Origin: Sesamum alatum
Taxonomy: Eukaryota; Streptophyta; Magnoliopsida; Lamiales; Pedaliaceae
DNA: 64,000 nt
Assembly: GCA_034509735.1 (NCBI GenBank)
Contig: JACGWO010000007.1
Coordinates: 3,100,001 to 3,164,000, forward strand
Direction: 5' to 3'
Part shown: one piece after another, positions 24,201-35,746 of the stretch
Position numbering within the stretch: position 1 is the stretch's first letter
How the letters are laid out: every line of letters begins with the position of its first letter
Notes under the pieces: model-generated
What the model was told of the DNA's origin: nothing
Databases searched by the model: none
Seen by the model: only the letters and a program-made list of their open reading frames with translations
Made by a program: the position numbers and the translations under genes

Positions 24201-24791
24201 GGAACACCAAATGTTCATAAAGAACGGGTTTAATGCAATTTGCCTTGACATGTTTTTTAAAATGAAGCAATTTGGCTCCATTTTTTATAAAAATACGGGA
24301 GGTAAATTGCTACTTTATTTTTTATAGGGGTAAATTTGTTCATTTACAATATCATATTGGTAAATTGCATTTTTCTCCTAAAGAACTTACTTGGTGAAGA
24401 AGCTCTGTGTAATCACTTGGAAACGGCACATCATACTCTTCTAGGGATGAACCACTCTTCCCACCACCAGCACTAATCACAAAACCAAGATTTCTTGAAA
24501 ATCTTGGCAAAATGGTTGTTTGACTGTAAACATTTTGCTCTTTCTCAATCCCCAATAAGCCTCTGTAAGTAAGGCCCTGCAGAATGTTGAATGAAACAAC
24601 TTAATTCAAAGGAAACTGACAAACAGCAGAACACATTAAACATAAGTTGAAAGCAAAGATAATTTGTTCAAAGAAGTTGAGTAGTCTTCTTGATAGAAGG
24701 AAATCAACAGAACCCAGAAAATTATAATAACCTGTGGTTTTGAGAAGAGAAGTGGACAACAAGAAACTGTTGGGGAATTCAATAACGGCAT
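21279..24791 (-). CDS. LPA3: LPA3-like plastid protein (LOW PSII ACCUMULATION 3, DUF1995), 9 exons
   Basis: Predicted product 321 residues. In Arabidopsis LPA3 is a stromal factor that assists assembly of the photosystem II subunit CP43. Exons in transcript order: 24791-24732, 24576-24391, 23647-23600, 23495-23456, 23349-23249, 22761-22569, 22472-22374, 21612-21495, 21399-21279. All junctions keep frame and the total is 966 nt with TGA. The N-terminus (MPLLNSPTVSCCPLLFSKPQ) is Ser/Cys-rich without acidic residues, like a transit peptide. The conserved body includes SSLEEYDVPFPSDYTELL, VPGDGEGGIEMTGSMQLIREF, FEDFGFVSKVKMTDRV and VYYIHNFKGRNGGVLFRCYPGPW. An upstream frame opens at 24984 but the conserved start is 24791. 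The intron 22373-21613 contains a MITE. The gene looks intact. Confidence 0.92.
21687..22198. mobile_element. MULE-like MITE inside an LPA3 intron
   Basis: The right end (reverse complement GGGATAATTACATTGTC) and the left end (ATTACACTGCCCTTTC) are long imperfect inverted repeats sharing a GTTTGGTATAATTACA-like phrase with the copies at 5354 and 6201. The outermost left bases have decayed, so no target duplication is seen. Confidence 0.55.
24229..24379. repeat. Small palindrome-like AT-rich element next to a splice donor
   Basis: Matching arms aatgcaatttgcc and, inverted, aatgcaatttacc sit at either end of about 150 bp. The right arm ends about 11 bp from the donor of the second LPA3 exon. 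It may be a tiny MITE; no target duplication was confirmed. Confidence 0.35.
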
Positions 24792-25627
24792 TTTGAAACC
24801 CAATTGAAAGTTTTGGAGTTGGGGGTTGGTTGGTCTTAGTCTTTGATGTGTTGGTTAAAATATATGTGGCTTTGGTTAAGTGATCAACATTTGAAGTGGA
24901 ATTGTGGTGGTGGAACAACCTCATTGGCCCATGTTGAGTTTCTTTCGTATTCCATCTCTCGTTTTTGTTCGTCTTTACCACCAATTTTATTTCAACTTTC
25001 GGATGTTTTAATAATAGTGAAAAAAACTGTTATAGGGTTAAATATTATCAACGTTTTTTGTGAAACTCCTTTTCCTCAGCGAGGTGTATTCAACACTAAA
25101 TTGTGATATCAAAAATGTAATTTTTTCATTTTTAACCCGCCCTAGCTGCATGACTTAAGGGTCACGTGCAATACACATAACCTTACCGTTAGAAATCTAA
25201 CAGCAATATAAAAAATGCAAACAGAGCCAATTTTTGATACCATTTTAAGCTATTTTCAAAAATATGATATCAATATTGCAAATATGTTAAATTATGGTAC
25301 CAAAAGTGCAATTTTCTTCCGTGGAGAGAGAAACCATAAGATACACTAACTGGCCATGTCACATACATAACGGCATTCTATCAAGAACCAGCATCATTTC
25401 TCTAAAATTGAACTATATGATCTCGTTCTCTTCCTTCCAGCGAGTATAAGATGATCATACTTCAACATCCTCGTACAGATTTCTGTAGGTTTGCTCATGC
25501 TCGGCTGATCAAGGACAACTTTCATCGATGAATCATGCATTGAAATATATCCAAATCCATGATTCGCAGCAAGATCCCTGTTTCTTGTATGGGAGTGAAA
25601 ATAATGATCCAGATACCCAACTTCTAT
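24792..25627. other. Spacer between LPA3 and the CobW gene
   Basis: LPA3 promoter side and CobW 3' flank on the same strand. AT-rich, with two phrases of the type 'gataccaaaaatgcaattttt' that resemble decayed TIR elements (about 25036-25140 and 25190-25325). No gene is seen. Confidence 0.4.
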
Positions 25628-28600
25628 TCACACTAAACAGCCTTTGAAGCCTTTCCTCAGGGCGGTTTCATCCAAGTTCCTCCCTATGAAGACAAGCTTG
25701 TTTATGCGTTTCTCATCAGGGCCCCATTCCTTGCCTGGGCAGCCATCAAAAATAGTATGTACTGCCTGAAAATTGTTGGGAGAAGATATTGAGTATTCAA
25801 GATTGACATTAAGCTGAAACAAGTTTCATGCTGTCGGTATCAAGCATCAGTGAGGAAAGAAAATAACCTGGAAAACATAACGCTGTTCAGAGTCGCTCAC
25901 TGACAATATTCCTTTCATCCTGTAAAGGTCATCCCCTTTCTCTTCCACCAATCTTTCGAGCCAATCATCAAACTGAATCACAATCAGCAAATAGAGGAGA
26001 ATCAGAAGTCAGATGTTATTTACAGATGATGTAAAAGAACAAGAAAAATGCCAAATCAGAGTCAACTTCTAATACTTCTTGAACAATCATCTCTACCAAA
26101 GAAGAGAAGCACTTACATAATCAAGATCTAAGGTTCCTTCAGAAACAATACTGACACTGGAGACAGCAGAATCATGTACATGATCATGATGGTGCCCCTT
26201 GTGATGCTCTATAAGAAGAAAATAGAATGCGAGTTATAAGAAACATATTAAATTATATATAACAAGAGCAGTGGAACTACATTTTAACAGTAAATAATGC
26301 AATAAGCAGGAAATTTACTACACTTATCCCGTTACTTAACAGTAAATAAGTTTCTCTCAATTTCCGGAAAGGTGCATCAGTTAGGAAAAGCTTCTACAGC
26401 ATCTTGTAGTAAACCAGCCTTATTTAATCCTATCAGATCGAATAGGTAACTTATAGATATCGCAGCTCCATTCAACAAGGCAGGACACTCGCTTAACTTC
26501 GTCCAGTATTCTCACAGATGTCTTTCCTTATTCTTCCTGTAAGCAATTTCACTACTGTGTCCAAGTTCCCAGGACTTATTTTTACTCAATAGTATTACTC
26601 TTTTACTTGTATTAGTCCTACTGTAGTAATTCCAGCTGAAAGCATAATGGTCAAAAGAGTGGCTAAATTTTCCATATTTTTCTGTCTGTTCCATTTGTTC
26701 TGCATGCTATTATGCAAAGCACAACATAATAGATAAGGTGTAACATACCATGTCCAGCTTCATGTTGATGAGAACAATGAGAATCATCTGATTTAACTTC
26801 AGATTCAATTCTGCAAAAACATGATAATTTAAAAATCAGAGAAAATATCGATAAGCCTCAATTGGTCAAGAAGATGTTTCATAAAAATCATAAGAGTTGC
26901 ACTAACTGGATTTCTTTTCAATAAATAGAAATAAAAGAATACCTGTCAAGATCGTAGCCTCCCACTCCCAAAACGAAATCCATATCAACTATCCCATACT
27001 TAGCCAATTTTATTTGTGCCATCCCATTGATAAGCTGAAAAGTGAATAAACATAATGCTTGTCAAATAATAAAATTTACCAGGGAAAAGAAGAGATAAAA
27101 GGCAAATAACAATTGTAAAGTTGAAAACTTGAAACTGGAATATATTGTGGAACTAAGGAAGAAGACAACCACCGGAAGACGACGACCAAACCAACGGAAG
27201 CAGAAAACCAAGAAGAATGGGGATAAGATACATATATTATCTGATTAAGAACTGCCTCTATTTGCATAAATAGAGATAAGGTCTTAATTCGATTGCAGTA
27301 CCAGAAACCAAATTGGAGAAAACTCTACCGTGCATGCAATTGAAAAGATAAAGTAAGATTTAAAAGATTCCCCAAAAGTCTACGATTTTAATAGCCACCA
27401 TGAATGGAATTCATGCAACATATCCTTGGCAAACTGATTACTGGATGTGACATTTGAGAATAGAAACCTACAATTCAGTTTAACTAACTTAAGTTCAGAG
27501 CATATCATTCATCAAAACATTTTCCAATCAAGTTCTGTGAAAAGAAACTGATACCATCAATAAAGTGCAAAGAAACAGTCATTCATTTTCTGGAACAGAA
27601 AAGAACATTTACCTTGATCCTTTTCTTCAAGGCCTCTACCTCGGCCTCATTCACCAAATCTATCTGTCAACATTAACTGAAGAACATAAGCACAAAATCC
27701 TTCTACTTTCCAAAGTCTTTAAAGGAATTTTTCTGCTGCCTAGGAGGTGAAAAGAATGAATGTCCCATGTGAAAAAAAAATCGGCATACTTTATTCAAAA
27801 TAATACGGTCCGCATAAGCAATTTGTTCCACAGCCTCATTTACGACAAACCTTGGTTTGACTTCATTCAAATGTTTCATGGCATTCATGGAGTCAACTAA
27901 AGTAACGACCCCATCAAGTTTCACGTGGCGAGAGAGCAGTTCATTACTACAAAATGTTTCAATCACTGGACCAGGCTTCGCAAGACCTGAATAATGAGGC
28001 CCATAAACCCGCAACATATCAATTGGTCAGGAGTACACAAGACAAGCAATAGCTCTCACACCAGCCAGAAGAATATTATTGGCATAAATTCCATGTACAT
28101 ATCAGTCCACTTTCAACAAAAAATTTATAGTTATTTCATGGAAATGCTCGAGACAGAGAAATTTAAAATACAAAGGAAATAAAATATACCAAAAAAAGGG
28201 TAGTAAACTGGATAATCCACTCTCATGTTGCAGCATCTTTTCATTCACACACATTTTACATACCCGTCGTTTCTATAACAATGTGATCAAATCTGTCACG
28301 CTTCTTCTTCACCAACTCCAAAAGCATTTTGACAAGATCTCCACGCACAGTACAGCACAGACAACCATTATTTACCATGATAATTTCCTCATTAGATGAG
28401 GAATGACTAGCAACGAGCGAGCTATCGATATCTACTTCACCAAACTGCAGCCAGAAGTACAACAAAATTAAAATAAGTACAGCATAGGTACCACATATAC
28501 TACTTGACTATTGCTAATTCTGGATTCATTTCTCTCATCTCTTTATAATATACACCAATGTATGATGTACATTTTTTACATAGCATCAATTTCTTCGAAC

Positions 28601-29781
28601 TTGCTTACGTTCCCTCATCTGAGGGACATCGACAGAGGCTTTGTGGCCCTGCTTAGTTAATTGATTAGCATCAATTTCTTAATTTTGGGTTTGAATCTAA
28701 TATAGCACACAGATCCCATCCTAAAAGGTTGCACAATAACAGAGGTGAGATACGCAGACGAAAAAGAAAAGTCAGAATAATACCTCGTTCTCTATGACAG
28801 CAATCCGTTTCCCATGTTGAGATGTCAATATATGATTCAAAAGTGTGGTCTGTCAAAATATATCATCACATTGAAATTCAGAACATAAACAAATAAGAAA
28901 GGCACATACATATATGCACACAAGCACAAATCACTAAAAATAGATGGTTTAATGCACTATCCTGTAAATTAAACGTAATATAGCATGATTCTCCCTACTG
29001 TGACAAACACAACAAAAGAACTTCTAAGCCATCAGCCCAAGAACTTGTTTAATTTGAAAGAAGAAAAAGAAGAGGGAAAGAAAACTCTCAGTTATAGTCA
29101 ACAGAGAAGTCAAAGAAGCTAAGACATGTGTGCTTCCAAGATCATTTTCGTTTGAGCGACCACTCTGACCAAGTCCCAAAGAGTGGAATTGACTCGTTAC
29201 GAAGATAAAAGCTTTACTCACGACACCATTTATTTTCTGTCATTAATGATGATGATTCTATCCACCGTCTGTCACCATAATCACAGAAGAACATTATTTT
29301 TCTCAGTAGGAAAACATAAGAAGTCCGTCACGAAGCATCTGATCGTTTCAGTTCCCAGACCACCATTTAACCAAAACCCATCAAACCAACCGCCTCTGAG
29401 CAACAAATACTCAAACTGAATCCACAACAGATACTCCATCACCAAAAAGACAACGAAAGTATGAAAAAAGACACCCGTGTCCGCGAAATCAAAATCACTA
29501 AACACCTTCCCGGAGCCGAGAAATCCAGTGATGACGGTGGCGGGAACACGATTGTCGAGATTCAAAGCAGCGGCGACAGAAGAATTCAAGTCTTGGGTGA
29601 TCACTTCCGACGCCTCAGTGGAGAAGCTTCTGGAATGGAAATTCCTTTGGGAATATGATTCCTGGCCCAAAAACGAACAGAAAGTTCCGAGAAGGGAATG
29701 GGTGAAACGACATGGGTGTTGAGATTGAAAGAGAGCCCGAGATGTCGTTCTAGAGAGCAGAAATCCGAGAGCAGTGGCCAT
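25628..29781 (-). CDS. COG0523/CobW-domain GTPase metallochaperone, 10 exons
   Basis: Product 419 residues. Members of this family (CobW, ZNG1/CBWD, YjiA) use GTP to deliver metal, often zinc, to client proteins. Exons: 29781-29506, 28849-28784, 28444-28264, 27986-27790, 27663-27613, 27034-26943, 26810-26749, 26208-26117, 25972-25868, 25765-25628. All keep frame. Motifs: Walker A GFLGSGKT (86-93, split across exons 1/2), the metal-binding GCLCC (141-145), the G4 motif NKID (239-242), and a short His-rich metal loop (HHKGHHHDHVH, about 310-320), followed by the CobW C-terminal domain ending GFKGCLV. The first ~60 residues are rich in Ser/Arg/Phe with few acidic residues, suggesting organelle import (mitochondrion likely, from composition only). 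It seems intact. Confidence 0.93.
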
Positions 29782-29904
29782 TGGAACTGCGAGAGAATAA
29801 CAGGGGAAGCTTAAACCCTAGTGGACCAGAGAGGGTTTTCAGTATCAAGAATTTGAAACTAGAGACCGCAAGGACCCGAGAAATCCGACTTTGACCGGTC
29901 CCGT

Positions 29905-30474
29905 ATGGAGCGGGTCTGGCACCCAATTTTTTGGGGTAAGGGGGTTTTGAGGCATAAAAAATCTGCCCTGATCGGGTTCGGGGCGGGGTACGGGTCTTGT
30001 CCAAAATTCAACCCCGCTCCATTGGTTTCGCCCCGGCTCCGCTCCGATCTTGCCTCTTTTTTATTATATATTATTAATATATATTATAAATAAAAAATTA
30101 TAATATTATATTTAAATTTTAAATAATTTTTATATGTACTCAATTCTATATAGAAATAAAAAAAATAAAAAATTAATTGATAAAAAATTTAATGATTATT
30201 TTAAATTGAAAACTATATAGTTTATATTAAGTTATTTAAATCTAAATTGATATTATTTATTAAAAAATAAATATTAGTTTATTGTATACTTTGTATAATA
30301 TAATTCATTATAAATCATAAAATGATATTACTTGAAAAGAAAATTAATAATTTAGATAAATATATTATTTGTCTTATACGATTTCTTTTAGATATGTATT
30401 ATTATACAATGAGATCAAAAAGTTTAATTAACAATTACGATATCTTAAAATTCAGCCACTCAATTCATACCAAA

Positions 30475-30506
<32 letters not shown>

Positions 30507-31181
30507 AGTTTGTATCTATTAGATCATATTGAACGTTACGATTTAAAATCATATGGTCTGGTTCAACGATATACCGTCTTAAATGATTACTTTTTGTTCC
30601 GAGTACAATATCTCAACATCCGTATACCCAATAAGTTTAAAACTTTACCAAATATATTTGTCTGTAAGTTTGATCATATCTAACGGTTTGATCTGAATTT
30701 TAACGGTTCGATTAACTCATGTTGTTCAACAATATAAGATGATAGTTACATCAATGTAATACTAACATTTATAAATATAAAAACTTATTGCATATTGTGA
30801 ACAAATACCAATCTCAACTATAAATACTTTTTATGTATTTCAATTGCATAATTCCGAAAATGGATATCTTCTACAATATTAAATTGTTCAATATGATTTT
30901 TATTTATTTATTCAGTATATTTTATTAATTATATTACTACTAAATTAATTAGTAGTTTATATTTATAACAAAAATTAAAATATTATATAATATATTTAAT
31001 ATTTTGATAATTAATATAATAGTATTATAATATTAAAAAATATTAATAAATTTATAGCGTGGCAGGATAAAACGGGTCCGGGTTGACGGGGCGGGGCGGG
31101 GTATGAGGCCTAAAAGATTTAATTAGGATGGGTCTCGGGTCCGAGCAAACCCGTACCAGACCCACCTCGTTGTCATCCCTA
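29905..31181. mobile_element. hAT-like non-autonomous TIR element with GC-rich arms, left end decayed
   Basis: The arms at about 29905-30055 and 31060-31181 are inverted relatives: ggagcgggtctgg on the left against gaggtgggtctgg on the right, both rich in GGGGCGGGG. They enclose about 1 kb of very AT-rich DNA. The right end (gttgtcatcccta) is a hAT-style terminus. The matching left terminus and the target duplication are not recognisable. It ends only about 120 bp upstream of the CobW start codon. Non-coding. Confidence 0.5.
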
Positions 31182-32295
31182 TGAGGTAAGTATTTATATA
31201 TGCTCCCGAAAGAGAAGAAAACAACAAAATAAGTAGCGACTTTTAGCGTTCAAAATACCGAAGCCATGCGTTTTTTCAGAGTGCAAAAACACACGATTTA
31301 GAAAGTCAATATTGGGTTTGTGTGAGAATTCCTACTGGATTGGGCTAACAAGACTGGAGGGCTGAGTTTATTAAGGCCCAAGTAAAGAGGTTGGCCCGGG
31401 AAGTTTGATGGGCCCAACTACTTAAGAGTTTGGAGGTGGATATAGTTAGGCCCAATACCCAAAAAAGTAGAGGTATCGATAATGATGCATTTAGAAATTC
31501 ATGTGGAATTCGTCCATTCAAGATTAGAAATTTATGTGGAATTCGTCCATTCAAGATTATTGGATTATGGTAACTACTAATCTACGGTCCCGTCAAGAAT
31601 ATTGAATTATAATAACTAGTGATAGATGGGTGTGTCGACTCCATAAAACTTCGGGCATCATTGGATGAATCCATCCATTCAAGATTAGTGAATTATCATA
31701 ACTATTGATCAACAAGTGCGTCAAGAATATTGGGTTATAATAACTACTGATCAACGGGTGTGTCGACTCCATAAAACTTGGGAATCATGGGATGAATCCG
31801 CACTAATCCTCTAATAATTATTGTGTTAAGATTTATTACGAAATAAAAAACTTTTGTTCTTATTTAAAAAAAAAAAAAAAGAAATTGAAGTGAATCTATA
31901 TTAGAAGGATTCTCGTAAGTATGATGCCTCAAATATCGCCATTTAAACTAAATGCTATTATTCACAGACAAACATTACGCGTAATGAGTTGTTTATACAA
32001 AAATAGCCTTGAGAAAATTAAGTGCACAAAGAAACTACACATGATTATTTTGAGTCCTTGTTTACTTTGAGGGATGAAATTAAGTCATGATAAATTAATA
32101 ATGAATAAAATGTTGGATGAAATTAAATTGTATCACTAATATTTTCATTTAAATCACCTATTTATCATAATTAATTATTTATTTATCAAAATATAAGTAA
32201 ACAAAATATTAAAATGAATATCTAACATAATCCGCACAAGTAAACAAAGCCTGAGTGGAAATTAACATAGATCATAAAAAGGGAATATATATATA
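31182..32295. other. Spacer with local tandem duplications
   Basis: A unit of about 128 bp (tcaagaatattg...ataataacta...gtgtgtcgactccataaaact...ggatgaatcc) occurs twice, starting near 31593 and 31721. Just before it a phrase gtggaattcgtccattcaag is repeated 33 bp apart (31503 and 31536). A run of As lies at 31866-31880. No gene is seen. Confidence 0.6.
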
Positions 32296-33216
32296 CCATG
32301 TTTTAAGAACCGGACTGGACCGGCCGGTTCAACTGGGAACCGGCCATGTGTCTGGGCCGGTTCGCATGGTCAAAACCCGGGAAAACCGGTCAAAACCGGT
32401 GACCCGGTGACCCAATGACCCAGTCACACCCAGTTTTGACCTTATTTTTAAAAAAAATTGAAAAAAATAAGAAATGTAAATACTTTTTGGGCTTAAACTT
32501 TTCTATATTTATAGCCTCAAGTACTTAAACTTAACTTATGGTTTCTCAATGTGGGATAATAAAATTGACTCAAGCTATTCCTTATTTATAAGCTAAAGTG
32601 TCCGTACTTGGCTTCTAATTTTCCAATGTGGGACGATAAGTATGGCTTAAAACCTCAAACTTTTCCATATTTATACATAAAGTTATTAACTTCTAAACTT
32701 TTTCAATGTGGGACATCATTTCTAGGTGTTTTTATTCTATTTCTTCTCCATCTACTCTTTGCTTCTTTTCTCCAATCTTTTTTGGATTTTTTTATAGAAA
32801 AATTATATGGAGACACCGATTGCTACCTATATTTGATTAAAATTAAATTCAACTCATCCTCAAATCTTAAAAGATAATGTATTATCTCCCCCCCTTTTTT
32901 TCCATCTTCTTCAATATTATGTATGCAAATATATATATTTTTTTCTTTTCTCTTCTTCAATATTATGTATCCAACACTTTTTCCTTACATTAAGTTGTTG
33001 GTTTTTTTACATATATTTAATTAAGCTTGCTTTTATTTTTATCATATTTTTTCTTAATTAATTGATACATAATGATTGGTATATTATGTGTGTATATATA
33101 TATATAAAAACATAAATATATTAGGGTCCGGGTTAACCGGTTATTTTAATCCGGTTCAACCGATCGGACCAGTGACCCAATGACCCAGTAGCTCCGATCC
33201 GGTTTTGAAAACATTG
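32296..33216. mobile_element. TIR transposon-like repeat with CCGGTT-rich ends, about 920 bp
   Basis: The left end atgttttaagaaccggac and the right end (reverse complement atgttttcaaaaccggat) match. Sub-terminal blocks at both ends share 'gtgacccaatgacccagt'-type repeats. The flanks are (TA)n so a target duplication cannot be judged. The interior has three promoter-like modules, listed separately. Superfamily not assigned. Confidence 0.55.
32504..32714 (-). promoter_or_regulatory. Three USE/TATA modules resembling plant snRNA promoters
   Basis: On the minus strand, words one base from the plant snRNA upstream sequence element RTCCCACATCG occur at 32714-32704 (GTCCCACATTG), 32634-32624 (GTCCCACATTG) and 32557-32547 (ATCCCACATTG). 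Each is followed by TATAAATA at 32675, 32590 and 32513. The gaps between USE and TATA are 28, 33 and 33 bases. Plant Pol II snRNA promoters use about 33-34. No snRNA sequence is recognised downstream of any module. Confidence 0.5.
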
Positions 33217-33351
33217 TGTATATATATATATATATAAAGAGTAAAATAAGGGATAAAGACAAAAAAGAGCACAACGGTTCGTACATTCAAAAAACAGGTA
33301 GCAACCCGCCATTGGACAACAGTACCTACTACCTCCTGCAACTCTTACACC

Positions 33352-33405
<54 letters not shown>
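33352..33405 (+). repeat. Compound (CT)n-(CA)n microsatellite
   Basis: About 27 bp of CT dinucleotides runs directly into about 28 bp of CA. It sits in the probable 5' leader or core promoter of the following gene. A complementary (TG)n run of 22 bp lies at 33689-33710 in the first intron. Confidence 0.85.
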
Positions 33406-33408
<3 letters not shown>

Positions 33409-33499
33409 ACAGAAGAAAAACCCTCTATCTCTATGGTTACTGCTATTATCTATATGTATGTTTCTCCATGTATGATTGAGAGAAAAGGGAGCCCAGAGA

Positions 33500-35516
33500 A
33501 TGGAAGGGAGTGGGGAAGAAAGCAGCATGCTCTGTTTGCTGAGGCCAACTCAAACCTCACACATCCTTACAACTTTCAAGAATCCCATGAAACCTTCTTC
33601 CAGAGAGGATGATTCCTCTGTGTATGAACCTCAGCCTTCACTTCCTGCACACATATATACGACATCTGTGTATAATCATCTCATACTCTGTGTGTGTGTG
33701 TGTGTGTGTGATTCATATATGTATGTCATTGTGTATGCATACAGGTGGTTTTTTGGATTTCTTCTTCGATTTCTTTCCTTTGTTGTTTTCATATGAAAGT
33801 TACCAGTAGATGATTTGTCCAAGTCATTTCCAACCACTATACTATGCTTATCATGCTTTTATGTCATAGGTATAACTTGGAGAAAACAAAGCCAGTGAAA
33901 CAACACAGATGCATGGATTTTGATGATTGTGTAAGAAAAGCTCACTCATCCCAGGATGTTCATGCAATGCAAGACTTCAAACATGGACAGCAGGAGACTG
34001 TGAGCACAAGTTATTTGGAGCTTCACATGCAAGAACAAGATAAACAACTTCAAAATTCAGGTGTTCTGCTCTTTAAACCTGTAACTTCTTTATCTGTTTA
34101 TCAGTACTGTCAAGAAGAGTAGATACCATAGATTTCATTTTGTTCCAAGAATGGTGAATAATACAACAAAGATACTATTATAGAGTTATCTTACTCAAGA
34201 GTTATTTTGATCACATAATTGTTTGTCAAAGAAAGGAAAACATGGCTGTCTTATATGGATTTGGAAGCTAATAGGAAGTCTAGTTAGTGGGCGCTTGCAG
34301 TATTTGATTTTCAGTTAATCAGTTCAATGTCTATATTTTTCTCCTTGTTGCCAAATGATAATGCTGCTGTATTTACCATAGGTGAGGTGCACGAAAGAGA
34401 TAACGGCAGCGGAAAGAGAAGAAGGCTGCCGGAAGATGGCAATAGCTTGGAGATCTCAGTTCTTTGTCCTGAATCATTAGATATTCTAGACTTTCCATCT
34501 ACAATGGATAACCAGTCTTCTTCTAAATCAACAGAATGTGGTTCTTCTGCTTCTGGTTCAGAAAATCCAGAAAATGATGAATTGTCCCGGCCTTCAGGTA
34601 AAAAACTTATAGTTGGAGTTAGCTAGCCTATATTCTTGCATACTTTCAGCGATGAATTTTCTTATTGCCAAGAATCTGTATTGCAACTGAGTATCCAAGT
34701 TAGTTTACAGTCTCGTACACATGCACTGAGTTACAGCACCTAACCGGAGAGGCCAGGTTACTATATTCATCAGTCCTCCCTCTGATTGCAGGTATTACTA
34801 AGAGAAGAAGATTAAAGCTAAAACAGGAGCTTAAAACTCATAACCAGCAAAATTTCAATATGAATCTAAAGACTCAGTATAGAGATGGAATGGAGAATGG
34901 AACAGGGGCATACTTGGGTTTTGAGATCAATGAGATCCCTCAATCTGCATTTGTTGGTAATGGCTTGGAATTCTCCTGCAGCTGCTTGGATCCAGTGCAT
35001 GCGAGCCAGCAAGATGTAAGGGAAACAGCATTGGTGGATGTGAATTTGACCGTTAAAGCAAGCTATCGAGCAGAGAACGTCCCATTTGTTTGTCTAACCA
35101 GTAAATTGAATGGTAAAGCAATCTTGGGGTATCCTCTAGAAATCGGAGAATTAGGCGATGGTTCTGAAAGTTTGCTTCCTAGAAAAGAAGGAGGTGCTTG
35201 TAAGCTATTCGATGACGATGGGAGTAGGCTCCATAAACTGGTTTGGAAAACTTCTAAAAGAAGTCCTGTATGCTATATCACAAATTCACTTTCTTCTTCC
35301 ATTTCCAAGAATGAGCAGCCTGGACGAGCCAGTAAAACTGTCGAAGACTCAATTTCCCCAGCTACAGAAAACGGTCTAAAAGAACAATCTCTTATAAAGT
35401 TGCTGCAGAATCCCAAGCAACTCATTGAAAGAAAAGCAGCACCGAACAGAACTTGTGTTCCTGTGGAACTCATTTTCAGTAAGATACTAGCAGCAGTCGG
35501 TCAGGTACAAGCTTAG
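33500..35516 (+). CDS. Homologue of the plant PWWP/Tudor family (At1g51745-type) lacking the PWWP core, 4 exons
   Basis: Exons 33500-33621, 33870-34060, 34382-34597 and 34792-35516 join in frame to 417 residues. Across the first junction the protein reads SREDDSSVYNLEKTKPVKQHRCMDFDDCVRKA, which matches the segment directly after the PWWP domain in the plant 'uncharacterized At1g51745-like' family. The third and fourth exons give the family's basic region (KRRR) and C-terminal signature (NVPFVCLTSKLNGKAILGYPLEIGEL, VWKTSKRSPVCY). The N-terminal exon that should encode the VWVRR..WWPG PWWP motif is not present; only 40 residues precede YNLEK, and a transposon-like element ends about 280 bp upstream. 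The product would probably be nuclear but lack the usual histone- or DNA-reading module. Start codon choice is uncertain; gene call good, function unknown. Confidence 0.72.
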
Positions 35517-35746
35517 GCCAAGAGATATAGTTTTGACATAGTATTTTGATTCTCATAAGAAGTGATAGGATATTTTAATTTGTGGGCTGCCATTACTTGA
35601 ATGTCCTTCTATCAATCTCTTTTGCTGCCACAAAACCTCAAGCAGATCCAATTTCTTCTCATCTGCAGATTTTGTTTCCTTGTACTGGTTTGTGTGAAGA
35701 TGTAATGTGAACAATTAATGCGGAAATCATTTCTCCCAAACATGTT

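Noticed and set aside
24792..24984. Longer N-terminus for LPA3 starting at 24984
   Set aside because: The extra residues (KTNKNERWNTKETQH...) are unlike a transit peptide and cover the promoter side. The Met at 24791 gives the expected short plastid presequence and in-frame splicing.
33133..33530. Open frames across the CT/CA/TA repeats
   Set aside because: They encode only dipeptide runs produced by microsatellites.
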